In this document: positions 24,063 to 30,354 of the stretch, piece after piece
How positions within the stretch are numbered: the first letter of the stretch is position 1
How the letters are laid out: each line of letters starts with the position of its first letter
NCBI GenBank assembly: GCA_020026055.1
Contig: JAHHRA010000022.1
Span: 1 to 30,354 of the forward strand
DNA: 30,354 bases
Direction: 5' to 3'
Origin: Actinobacillus sp.
Lineage (GTDB): Bacteria; Pseudomonadota; Gammaproteobacteria; Enterobacterales; Pasteurellaceae
Made by a program: the position numbers and the translations under genes
The notes under the pieces: generated by a model
What the model saw: the letters and a program-made list of their open reading frames with translations, nothing else
What the model was told of the DNA's origin: nothing
Databases searched by the model: none

Positions 24063-24527
24063 TTAAGTTAATGCATCATCAATAAGTTGCAAAACATCTT
24101 CTTGCGTTTGGCATCGACGAAATTTATCAATATCTACGCCTGTTTCACTATTAGGATCGTCTAAAATTTGTGTAATTTCGACTAATCCTTTCATATGAGC
24201 ATTCGCATCACTACCCGCTAAGGCAATCATCATGTAAATGGGTGAGTCTTCGCCTTCAAAATAAATGGGGTCTTGAAAAGTAACTAATGAAAAACTACTT
24301 TTAAGAACACCATCTTCAGGACGTGCATGAGGCATAGCTAACCCAGGAGCAAGAATAATATAAGGTCCGTGTTCTTTAATGCCTTTAACGATACTGTGAT
24401 AATAACGTTCTTCAACACATCCAGCAGCAATAAGCATATCTATTGCTATTTTAATTGCCTCTTGCCAATCCTTCGCTTTTTGGTTTAATTTTATTGCGTT
24501 ATTTTCAACTAATGATTGTTTCAACAT
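24063..24527 (-). CDS. ulaC: PTS ascorbate transporter subunit IIA
   Basis: UlaC (154 aa, same as E. coli) is the IIA phosphocarrier for L-ascorbate. The phosphorylated histidine is H67 in APGLAMPHARPE, the mannitol/fructose-type IIA signature. The start at 24527 follows AAGGA with a 7-base gap; the frame continues upstream to a TTG at 24563 without family match. It lies 32 bp downstream of the ulaA-ulaB fusion and 19 bp before ulaD. Confidence 0.93.
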   Translation of the reverse strand: MLKQSLVENNAIKLNQKAKDWQEAIKIAIDMLIAAGCVEERYYHSIVKGIKEHGPYIILAPGLAMPHARPEDGVLKSSFSLVTFQDPIYFEGEDSPIYMMIALAGSDANAHMKGLVEITQILDDPNSETGVDIDKFRRCQTQEDVLQLIDDALT

Positions 24528-24559
24528 ATTTAAATCCTTCTCAAACAAAAAGGGGTTAC

Positions 24560-26347
24560 TCAATTTTGATATTTATGAATTAAGTTCAATAAAGCTTCAC
24601 CAAAAGAATTTGGATTAAGCATATTCTGAACACCAAGGACTGAAACAGCTTCTGGTACTATAATTTCATTTTGTAAATGTTGAGAACAAACGATAATATC
24701 CACACTATCTAACTTACTTTTGTAGTCTGTGACTGCACAACTATCCATAATGTTAGCGATATGACGCTGATCTAGCCAAGTTTTGATTTTCATTTTCATC
24801 ATCATTGATGATCCTTGACCACTTCCACATACAGCTAAAATTCGTATTGGTCTTTCAGAAAAATTTAACACTTCTGCATCAACTTCAGGATTTGTAGTCT
24901 CTTCCTCTATCCTTGGATCGAGATCATAGCCATGTAACTGTTCAAGAGTAATTCCTCTAGCATTAGCTTCTGCTTCTTCTGCTCTTAGAGTTCGACTTGC
25001 AAAGAACATATAGATTAAAGCTAAAGTGAGAATGAAGAAGAAGAAGCCAGGAATACTCACTATTCCTTGTAGAACAGGAGGGAAGAATAATGCCCAATCT
25101 GCCATTCCCATCCAACCATTAAATATAGTTCCTTTTGTAGCTAAAAGTTGAATAACCCAAGCAGATCCAAGCACTTCAATGATACCCATCACAAAACAAA
25201 TTTTCATAACGGCCTTCCAACCACCAAATTTATTCGCAAATACACCAATAGTAGCGTTAGAGAAAAACATTGGAATAAAACCTGGGATAATCAAAACAGG
25301 TGCTTTGCAGGCAAGGAGAATACCGACAGCAACAAATTGACCAATTGCCCCCCACATAAAGCCAAATACCATTGCGTTCGGTGAGAATGCATAAATCGCA
25401 GCACAGTCAATTGCTAAAACAGAATTAGGAATAAGACGTTCAGAGATACCTTTGAAAGCTTCTGAAAGCTCTGCAACAAACATCCTAACTCCTGTTACGA
25501 TTACTTGAATCGCGACAGCAAATTTAAGACCTGTTTCAAGAATATACATAAACCAATGAGTTTTTCCTGCCATTGCTTGGAGATTAGTTAAACCAAAAGA
25601 AAGTAAGATGATACCAAAGAAGACTGTCATCACTAATGCAGTAGCAGAGATGCTGTCATGGAAAATATGCAACCATTTCGGTAAATTAATGTGATCAACG
25701 CTGTCATTTTTATCCCCTAGTTTAGGTGCAATTTTAGTCGCAATCCAAGAAGCAAATTGCTGTTGGTGTCCTATAGAAAACCCTGCTCCTCCTGTCACTG
25801 CTTGAGTTGGCTGATACATAATATTGGAACTAATCCCCCAATAAAGAGCCATCAATACTGCAGTGTAAATAATCGTTTCCCACATTGAGGCACCAATAAT
25901 CATATAAAATACCGCAACTAACCCAGCTTGTTGAAACATTATGTGTCCCGTTAGCATTATAGTTCTAATTCCTGTAAAACGACGCAATAAAACTAACACT
26001 ATATTCAAGGCTAATGCTGCTAAAACTGCATACCCCACCCACGCATAATTTTCGCCCATTGTTTGAATGGTTGCCTGCATTGAAGTATAAGGATCAATAA
26101 CTGCTCCTGTTAATCCGTGATATTCTGCCAATTTTGTAATAATTGGTTTAAAACTTGTTACTAAAACACCTGCACCGATTTGTACCATCATAAATCCCAC
26201 AATAGTTTTAATCGTGCCTTTTATAATTGTAGTCGTATCTTTTTTTAATAAAATATAACCAAGACAAGCTACAAACCCTAATAAAAAAGGTGCTTTTGAT
26301 AATACTTGTGTATTGATACTCAGAAATATTTGATAAATTGTCTCCAT
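24560..26347 (-). CDS. ulaA: PTS ascorbate transporter, fused IIC-IIB (UlaA-UlaB)
   Basis: This 595-aa protein joins two proteins that are separate in E. coli. Residues 1 to about 465 match UlaA, the membrane IIC that transports L-ascorbate (GFVACLGYILLKKDTTTIIKG, ITGIRTIMLTGHIMFQQAGL-like stretch, GFSIGHQQQFASWIA, PGFIPMFFSNATIGVFANKFGGW). After a charged linker (about 465-498), residues ~499-595 match UlaB, the IIB domain, with the phospho-cysteine about C507 in ILAVCGSGQGSSMM. The start at 26347 follows AGAGG; the in-frame GTG at 26368 is less likely. No stop or frameshift interrupts the junction. It is first in the leftward arm ulaA(B)-ulaC-ulaD. Confidence 0.94.
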   Translation of the reverse strand: METIYQIFLSINTQVLSKAPFLLGFVACLGYILLKKDTTTIIKGTIKTIVGFMMVQIGAGVLVTSFKPIITKLAEYHGLTGAVIDPYTSMQATIQTMGENYAWVGYAVLAALALNIVLVLLRRFTGIRTIMLTGHIMFQQAGLVAVFYMIIGASMWETIIYTAVLMALYWGISSNIMYQPTQAVTGGAGFSIGHQQQFASWIATKIAPKLGDKNDSVDHINLPKWLHIFHDSISATALVMTVFFGIILLSFGLTNLQAMAGKTHWFMYILETGLKFAVAIQVIVTGVRMFVAELSEAFKGISERLIPNSVLAIDCAAIYAFSPNAMVFGFMWGAIGQFVAVGILLACKAPVLIIPGFIPMFFSNATIGVFANKFGGWKAVMKICFVMGIIEVLGSAWVIQLLATKGTIFNGWMGMADWALFFPPVLQGIVSIPGFFFFILTLALIYMFFASRTLRAEEAEANARGITLEQLHGYDLDPRIEEETTNPEVDAEVLNFSERPIRILAVCGSGQGSSMMMKMKIKTWLDQRHIANIMDSCAVTDYKSKLDSVDIIVCSQHLQNEIIVPEAVSVLGVQNMLNPNSFGEALLNLIHKYQN

Positions 26348-26447
26348 AATAACCTCTCGTACTTCCACAAATGTAGAACGTAAAGCATAAAATTAACCAC
26401 AGAAGTCTTATGCCTATTTCAATGATGAAATTTACATCACATAAAAT

Positions 26448-26490
26448 AATTTAAAAAGATTAATTTTGATTATTTGTGATAATTATCACA
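26448..26490 (-). promoter_or_regulatory. CRP-type site and predicted ulaA promoter
   Basis: TGTGATAATTATCACA (26475-26490) is a perfect palindrome matching both CRP half-sites. For the leftward ulaA transcript, a class II position (-41.5) would place the start near 26441, and a TAnnnT-type -10 (TAAATT, 26453-26448) sits exactly there. A second, weaker site (TGAAA-N6-TCACA) is at 26426-26441. The wider 368-bp gap between ulaA and ulaG also repeats TGATTATT at 26467-26474 and 26663-26670; these could be UlaR half-sites. Confidence 0.7.
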
Positions 26491-26680
26491 CTTCCAAAAA
26501 TAAATAGCTCATTTTTTAACCTTGCTTATTTTTTTCTTTTATATCAGCGTGTAACAATAAAAACATCCTATTTAAAATACTATCTATTTCAAAAAAATTA
26601 TCTTTATTATATTTATTTAAAATTTTATCGAAATCACTTTACATATCAAATGTGATTAAATATGATTATTGTTGATTTTT

Positions 26681-26686
26681 TATAAT
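26681..26686 (+). promoter_or_regulatory. ulaG -10 element
   Basis: TATAAT 30 bp before ulaG; no good -35 is seen, so an activator is plausible. A spaced inverted repeat, ATCAC...GTGAT (about 26632-26656), lies just upstream, where an operator for UlaR could be. Confidence 0.5.
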
Positions 26687-26715
26687 TTTAATTTGCATAA
26701 AGTAAGGAATAGAAG

Positions 26716-27801
26716 ATGAGTAAAATCAATGAAATTAGTCGGGAGAGCTGGATATTATCTACTTTTCCTGAATGGGGAACTTGGCTCAATGAAGAAATTG
26801 AATTAGAACATGTTCCAGAGAAAAATTTTGCGATGTGGTGGTTAGGTTGCGTCGGTGTTTGGGTCAAAACACCAGGAAATGCTAATCTTTGCATTGACTT
26901 ATGGTGTGGTCGTGGTAAAGCAACAAAGCAAGTCAAAGATATGGTACGCGGACATCAAATGGCGAATATGGCTGGGGTGCGTAAATTACAACCTAATTTA
27001 CGAAATTCAGTAATGGTGCTAGATCCTTTCGCAATTAATGAATTAGATGCAGTTGTCGCTACGCATTATCACAATGATCATATTGATATCAATGTCGCAG
27101 CAGCAGTCATACAAAATCCGAAATTAAACCACGTTAAATTTATTGGTCCTAAATACTGTGTTGATATGTGGATAAAATGGGGTGTTCCTGAAGATCGATG
27201 CATTATCGTCAAACCAGGTGATAGCATAAAAATCAAAGATCTAGAATTAATTGCTTTAGATTCTTTTGATAGAACTTGTTTAGTCACTCTTCCTGCGAAA
27301 GGTGCTGATGATAATGAATTGTCAGGTATCTGTCCAAGCGATGAAGAGATGGGTGAAAAAGCAGTTAATTACCTCATCAAAACACCTGGTGGTAACATTT
27401 ACCATTCAGGCGATAGCCATTACTCAATTTATTACGCAAAACATGGCAAGGATTATGATATTGATGTTGCTCTTGGTAGCTATGGTGAGAATCCGATCGG
27501 TATCCAAGACAAAATGACATCGATTGATTTATTACGTATGGCAGAATGTTTACGTACAGATATTATCATCCCTGTCCATCACGATATTTGGACAAATTTT
27601 CAGGCAAGCACTGATGAAATCCTAACGCTTTATCATATGCGTAAAAATCGCTTACAATACAAATTCCATCCATTTATTTGGGAAGTTGGCGGTAAATACG
27701 TATATCCTCGTGATAAAGCATTAACAGAATATCACCATCCTCGTGGTTTTGATGACTGTTTTGAACAAGAACCAAATGTGCCATTTAAATCTATCTTATA
27801 A
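26716..27801 (+). CDS. ulaG: L-ascorbate-6-phosphate lactonase
   Basis: UlaG (361 aa) opens the lactone ring of L-ascorbate-6-phosphate to 3-keto-L-gulonate-6-phosphate in the cytoplasm. It is a metallo-beta-lactamase-fold enzyme: the metal motif HxHxDH is H117-Y-H119-N-D121-H122 in ATHYHNDHIDI, and further ligands lie in YHSGDSHYS and PVHHDIW. The end RGFDDCFEQEPNVPFKSIL matches E. coli UlaG. AAGGAA precedes the ATG. It heads the rightward arm and is divergent from ulaA, as in E. coli. Confidence 0.96.
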   Translation: MSKINEISRESWILSTFPEWGTWLNEEIELEHVPEKNFAMWWLGCVGVWVKTPGNANLCIDLWCGRGKATKQVKDMVRGHQMANMAGVRKLQPNLRNSVMVLDPFAINELDAVVATHYHNDHIDINVAAAVIQNPKLNHVKFIGPKYCVDMWIKWGVPEDRCIIVKPGDSIKIKDLELIALDSFDRTCLVTLPAKGADDNELSGICPSDEEMGEKAVNYLIKTPGGNIYHSGDSHYSIYYAKHGKDYDIDVALGSYGENPIGIQDKMTSIDLLRMAECLRTDIIIPVHHDIWTNFQASTDEILTLYHMRKNRLQYKFHPFIWEVGGKYVYPRDKALTEYHHPRGFDDCFEQEPNVPFKSIL

Positions 27802-27929
27802 AAGCACATCGTTTATTATGAGTTAACAGTACTTTCAAAGCAGATAGTTTTGTTTATTTTTGTGTTAATGTAGCTACTTTCGAATTAGGCAAAATTTTTA
27901 ATTTAAATTCTTTTATCTTGGAACAAACA

Positions 27930-28682
27930 ATGAATGAGACTATAAGACACGAAAAATTGTTAACTCATCTTGCAATAAAAAAGAGGCTTTCAATTCCTGA
28001 TATTGTGCAATATCTAAATGTATCTCCCGCAACGGCAAGACGCGATGTAAATAAGCTTCATCTACAAAGAAGATTAATCAAAATTCGAAATGGTGTGGAA
28101 TACAAATCACAATCAGAAAAAAATTTTGAGTTAGAAATAGGAAAAAACCAAATTAAAAATTTTTCTGAAAAGCAACGCATTGCAATCAAAGCAGCAAGTC
28201 TTTGTAAACCAAGTGAAAATGTTATCCTAACGTGTGGTTCGACAATGCTTCTGCTTGGTGAGCAACTTTGTCAGCAAAAAGTACAAATTATTACTAATTA
28301 CTTACCTCTAGCGAATTATCTTATTGAACACCATCATCCTCATGTTGTGATAATGGGTGGACAATATAATCAAAGTCAAGCAATTACAATCTCTCTCAAT
28401 GCAGATTCAACGTTTGCTGCAGACATTATGTTTACTAGCGGAAAAGGATTGACAGAAACTGGGTTGTACAAAACAGATATGTTAATTGCGAATGCTGAAC
28501 AGCGAATTTTAAGCAAAGATCAAAAATTAATCGTATTGTTGGATAGCTCAAAGTTAGGTAAGGCAGTAGGGATGCTCTTTACACCTTTAGAGAACATTCA
28601 TTTATTAATTACGGGACGAGAAGCCGATCCAACAATTATTAATACACTCAAAGCAAAAGGATTAAATATTCTTCTTGCATAG
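27930..28682 (+). CDS. ulaR: DeoR-family repressor UlaR
   Basis: UlaR (250 aa) is the ascorbate-locus repressor; in E. coli its ligand is L-ascorbate-6-phosphate. A helix-turn-helix is at about 20-45 (LSIPDIVQYLNVSPATARRD), and the sensor domain has the family stretches ITNYLPLANYLIEH, MGGQYNQSQAITIS and MFTSGKGLTETGLYKTDML, the last close to E. coli UlaR. The start at 27930 follows TTGGAA; the frame reaches back to a TTG at 27918. It lies 128 bp after ulaG and only 15 bp before ulaE, unlike E. coli, where ulaR is a separate unit next to ulaG. Confidence 0.93.
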   Translation: MNETIRHEKLLTHLAIKKRLSIPDIVQYLNVSPATARRDVNKLHLQRRLIKIRNGVEYKSQSEKNFELEIGKNQIKNFSEKQRIAIKAASLCKPSENVILTCGSTMLLLGEQLCQQKVQIITNYLPLANYLIEHHHPHVVIMGGQYNQSQAITISLNADSTFAADIMFTSGKGLTETGLYKTDMLIANAEQRILSKDQKLIVLLDSSKLGKAVGMLFTPLENIHLLITGREADPTIINTLKAKGLNILLA

Positions 28683-28697
28683 AGTGAGGAGGAATTT

Positions 28698-29555
28698 ATG
28701 CGATCTCATCCTATTGGTATTTATGAAAAAGCACTCCCTAAAAACATTTCGTGGCAAGATAGACTTAGCCTTGCTAAAGCTACAGGTTTTGATTTTATCG
28801 AAATGTCAATTGACGAAACTGATGAACGTTTAACACGTCTTAATTGGGATAAAAAAACACGCTATCAACTCGTCAAACAAATGATCGAAACGGACTTGCA
28901 CATTCCTTCAATGTGTCTCTCTGCACATCGTCGCTTTCCTTTCGGCTCTCACGACGAAATTATTCGTCAACAGGCTTTTGAAATTATGCAAAAAGCTATT
29001 GATCTCGCAGTCGATCTTGGTATTCGCACGATCCAATTGGCAGGTTATGATGTATATTACGAAGAAAGTGACGACTCAACGCTTGCTTATTTTCAACATG
29101 GATTAGAATGGTCCGTCAAGTATGCGGCAAGCAAACAAGTCACCCTTGCTGTCGAAATTATGGACACGAAGCTGATAAGTTCAATTTCACGCTGGCAAAA
29201 ATGGAATGAAATTATCCGCTCACCCTGGTTTACTGTATATCCTGATGTCGGCAATTTAACTGCATGGAACGACAACGTCGCCGAAGAATTGCAATTAGGT
29301 ATCGATAAAATTTCAGCTCTTCACCTCAAAGATACACTAAAAGTAACCCCAAACCACCCAGGACAATTCCGCGACGTGCCGTTTGGTGAAGGATGTGTGG
29401 ATTTTGTGCATATTTTCAAAACGTTAAAAGCACTCAATTATCGCGGCACATTTTTAGTGGAAATGTGGACAGAGAAAAGTCTAGAACCCTTAATTGAAAT
29501 TATCAACGCACGTCAATGGCTAGAAACAAAAATGTTGGAGGCAGGATTATGTTAG
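28698..29555 (+). CDS. ulaE: L-ribulose/L-xylulose-5-phosphate 3-epimerase
   Basis: UlaE (285 aa) converts L-xylulose-5-phosphate to L-ribulose-5-phosphate. It is a xylose-isomerase-like TIM barrel: PIGIYEKALPKNISWQDRLSLAKATGFDFIEMSIDETDERL at the start, PSMCLSAHRRFPFGS (about 70-85), IQLAGYDVYYEE, VEIMDTKLISS, and PFGEGCVDF near 232-240 match the family. Acidic and histidine metal ligands fall in these blocks. GAGGAGG gives a very strong ribosome site, 15 bp after ulaR. Its last 7 bp overlap ulaF. Confidence 0.94.
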   Translation: MRSHPIGIYEKALPKNISWQDRLSLAKATGFDFIEMSIDETDERLTRLNWDKKTRYQLVKQMIETDLHIPSMCLSAHRRFPFGSHDEIIRQQAFEIMQKAIDLAVDLGIRTIQLAGYDVYYEESDDSTLAYFQHGLEWSVKYAASKQVTLAVEIMDTKLISSISRWQKWNEIIRSPWFTVYPDVGNLTAWNDNVAEELQLGIDKISALHLKDTLKVTPNHPGQFRDVPFGEGCVDFVHIFKTLKALNYRGTFLVEMWTEKSLEPLIEIINARQWLETKMLEAGLC

Positions 29556-30244
29556 ACACATTAAAACAAAGCGTATTAGAAGCCAATCTCGCACTACCAA
29601 AATATGGGCTTGTTACTTTTACATGGGGCAATGTATCTGCTATTGATCGCAAAGAAAATCTTGTTGTGATAAAACCATCAGGTGTAGAATACGACACAAT
29701 GACAGTCGCAGATATGGTTGTCGTTGATTTATTTACTGGCAAAGTTGTCGAAGGCACTAAAAAACCTTCTTCTGACACTCCGACACACCTTGAACTTTAC
29801 TGCCAATTTCCTAATATCGGTGGTATCGTGCATACTCACTCACGTTATGCAACATCTTGGGCTCAAGCAGGAAAAGACATCCCTGCTTTTGGCACTACTC
29901 ACGGCGATTACTTTTATGGCAACATACCTTGCACAAGGTTAATGACACCAGAAGAAATTGTAGGAGAATATGAGTTAGAAACAGGCAAAGTTATCGTAGA
30001 AACTTTTCAAAAACGCGGTCTCGATCCACTCCAAATTCCCGCTGCCATCGTACATTCTCATGGACCATTTACTTGGGGACGCGATGCTAATGAAGCCGTA
30101 CATAACGCAGTAGTCCTTGAAGAAATTGCATATATGAATTTCATCACTACACAGTTAACACCAAACACACCAATAATGCAGCAAGTATTATTGGATAAAC
30201 ATTACTTACGTAAGCACGGAAAAACGGCTTATTATGGTCAGTAA
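29549..30244 (+). CDS. ulaF: L-ribulose-5-phosphate 4-epimerase
   Basis: UlaF (231 aa) converts L-ribulose-5-phosphate to D-xylulose-5-phosphate, the entry to the pentose phosphate pathway. It is a class II aldolase-fold zinc enzyme: the zinc histidines are H95 and H97 (IVHTHSRYAT) and H171 (VHSHGPFTWG), with D76 (SSDTPTHLE), D120 and YYGQ at the end. The start at 29549 follows GGAGGCAGG and overlaps the ulaE stop by 7 bp. araD-type enzymes share these motifs, but the locus decides for ulaF. An IS end begins 18 bp after its stop. Confidence 0.94.
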   Translation: MLDTLKQSVLEANLALPKYGLVTFTWGNVSAIDRKENLVVIKPSGVEYDTMTVADMVVVDLFTGKVVEGTKKPSSDTPTHLELYCQFPNIGGIVHTHSRYATSWAQAGKDIPAFGTTHGDYFYGNIPCTRLMTPEEIVGEYELETGKVIVETFQKRGLDPLQIPAAIVHSHGPFTWGRDANEAVHNAVVLEEIAYMNFITTQLTPNTPIMQQVLLDKHYLRKHGKTAYYGQ

Positions 30245-30263
30245 TATCAAAACGCCCTAAATG

Positions 30264-30318
30264 ATCTGCACCCCAAAAGTTGGACTAAACAATCAACTAA
30301 TTAAGGTGCAGATTTTTT
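30264..30318 (+). terminator. IS-end hairpin with T tract, overlapping the transposase ribosome site
   Basis: ATCTGCACC (30264-30272) pairs with GGTGCAGAT (30305-30313), followed by six T residues (30313-30318) and then the transposase ATG. Transcripts entering from ulaF could form this hairpin and stop, or hide the AAGGTG ribosome site; a transcript starting inside the IS would lack the left arm. Confidence 0.6.
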
Positions 30319-30354
30319 ATGACCAAATACAACCAATCTTTCAAGCAGCAAGTG
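30319..30354 (+). CDS. Transposase OrfA, N-terminal fragment (runs off the window)
   Basis: Twelve codons, MTKYNQSFKQQV, open at the window end. This is a typical start of the small HTH protein (OrfA) of IS150-group elements, which with OrfB makes the transposase by frameshifting. AAGGTG lies at 30303-30308. The rest is not in view. Confidence 0.7.
   Translation, partial: MTKYNQSFKQQV

Larger units (their letters stand above)
30262..30354 (+). mobile_element. Left end of an IS3-family (IS150-group-like) element, cut by the window
   Basis: The end TGATCTGCACCCCAAAAGTT followed by GGAC resembles the terminal repeats of IS150-group IS3 elements, which share CCCAAAAGTTGGAC. A transposase frame begins 57 bp inside. 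The right end is outside the window, so target duplication and completeness cannot be judged. Confidence 0.85.

Noticed and set aside
27078..27287. Minus-strand frame inside ulaG
   Set aside because: Antisense shadow of a well-supported gene.
1..30354. CRISPR arrays, tRNA or rRNA genes, prophage or toxin-antitoxin modules
   Set aside because: No spaced repeats, cloverleaf-like sequence or matching gene families seen in any gap.

Overview
The window looks like chromosomal DNA of a gamma-proteobacterium of the family Pasteurellaceae. The basis is low G+C, proteins that read like close relatives of Haemophilus proteins, and Haemophilus-type gene neighbourhoods: gmk-rpoZ-spoT-recG without trmH, lexA divergent from plsB without dgkA, queA-tgt, rpsF-priB-rpsR-rplI. 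By eye I found no exact copy of either common Pasteurellaceae uptake signal core (AAGTGCGGT or ACAAGCGGT), which is low for 30 kb, so I do not name a genus.

Layout. (1) 1-3040: a strong leftward promoter at the edge, then a CRP-type site and the glucitol/sorbitol operon srlA-srlE-srlB-srlD, closed by a terminator; no srlM/srlR/srlQ follow. (2) 3165-10865, leftward: qmcA-nfeD (membrane SPFH/NfeD pair), murI (glutamate racemase), and gmk-rpoZ-spoT-recG. (3) 11039-12082: gapA on the plus strand with its own terminator. (4) 12276-18251, leftward: a tri-haem cytochrome c (quinol) peroxidase, the queuosine genes queA and tgt, a candidate ~60-nt small RNA or leader upstream of queA, and trhP (U32 family tRNA hydroxylation). 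(5) 18315-19896, leftward: the rpsF-priB-rpsR-rplI operon with a structured leader. (6) 20071-23350: lexA and plsB, divergent, with two LexA boxes in front of lexA. (7) 23372-30244: a complete L-ascorbate (ula) locus. A leftward arm carries a fused PTS IIC-IIB (ulaA+ulaB), ulaC and ulaD; a rightward arm carries ulaG, ulaR, ulaE and ulaF. (8) 30262 to the end: the left end and first codons of an IS3-family (IS150-group-like) element, cut by the window edge.

How the genes work together. Two PTS catabolic loci, srl and ula, each have a perfect TGTGA-N6-TCACA CRP half-site pair, so both are probably under catabolite control. Sorbitol enters as sorbitol-6-P and is oxidised to fructose-6-P. Ascorbate enters as ascorbate-6-P and is converted by UlaG, UlaD, UlaE and UlaF to xylulose-5-P. 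SpoT (ppGpp) sits in the same window as three strong promoters with GC-containing discriminators (left edge, candidate sRNA, rpsF).

Most of the window is conserved core genome. I see no phage, CRISPR, toxin-antitoxin or defence system. The least explained items are the candidate sRNA/leader at 16596-16655, a pair of related 43-bp palindromic elements downstream of nfeD and of the peroxidase gene, a 22-bp tandem repeat downstream of lexA, and two related hairpins flanking tgt.
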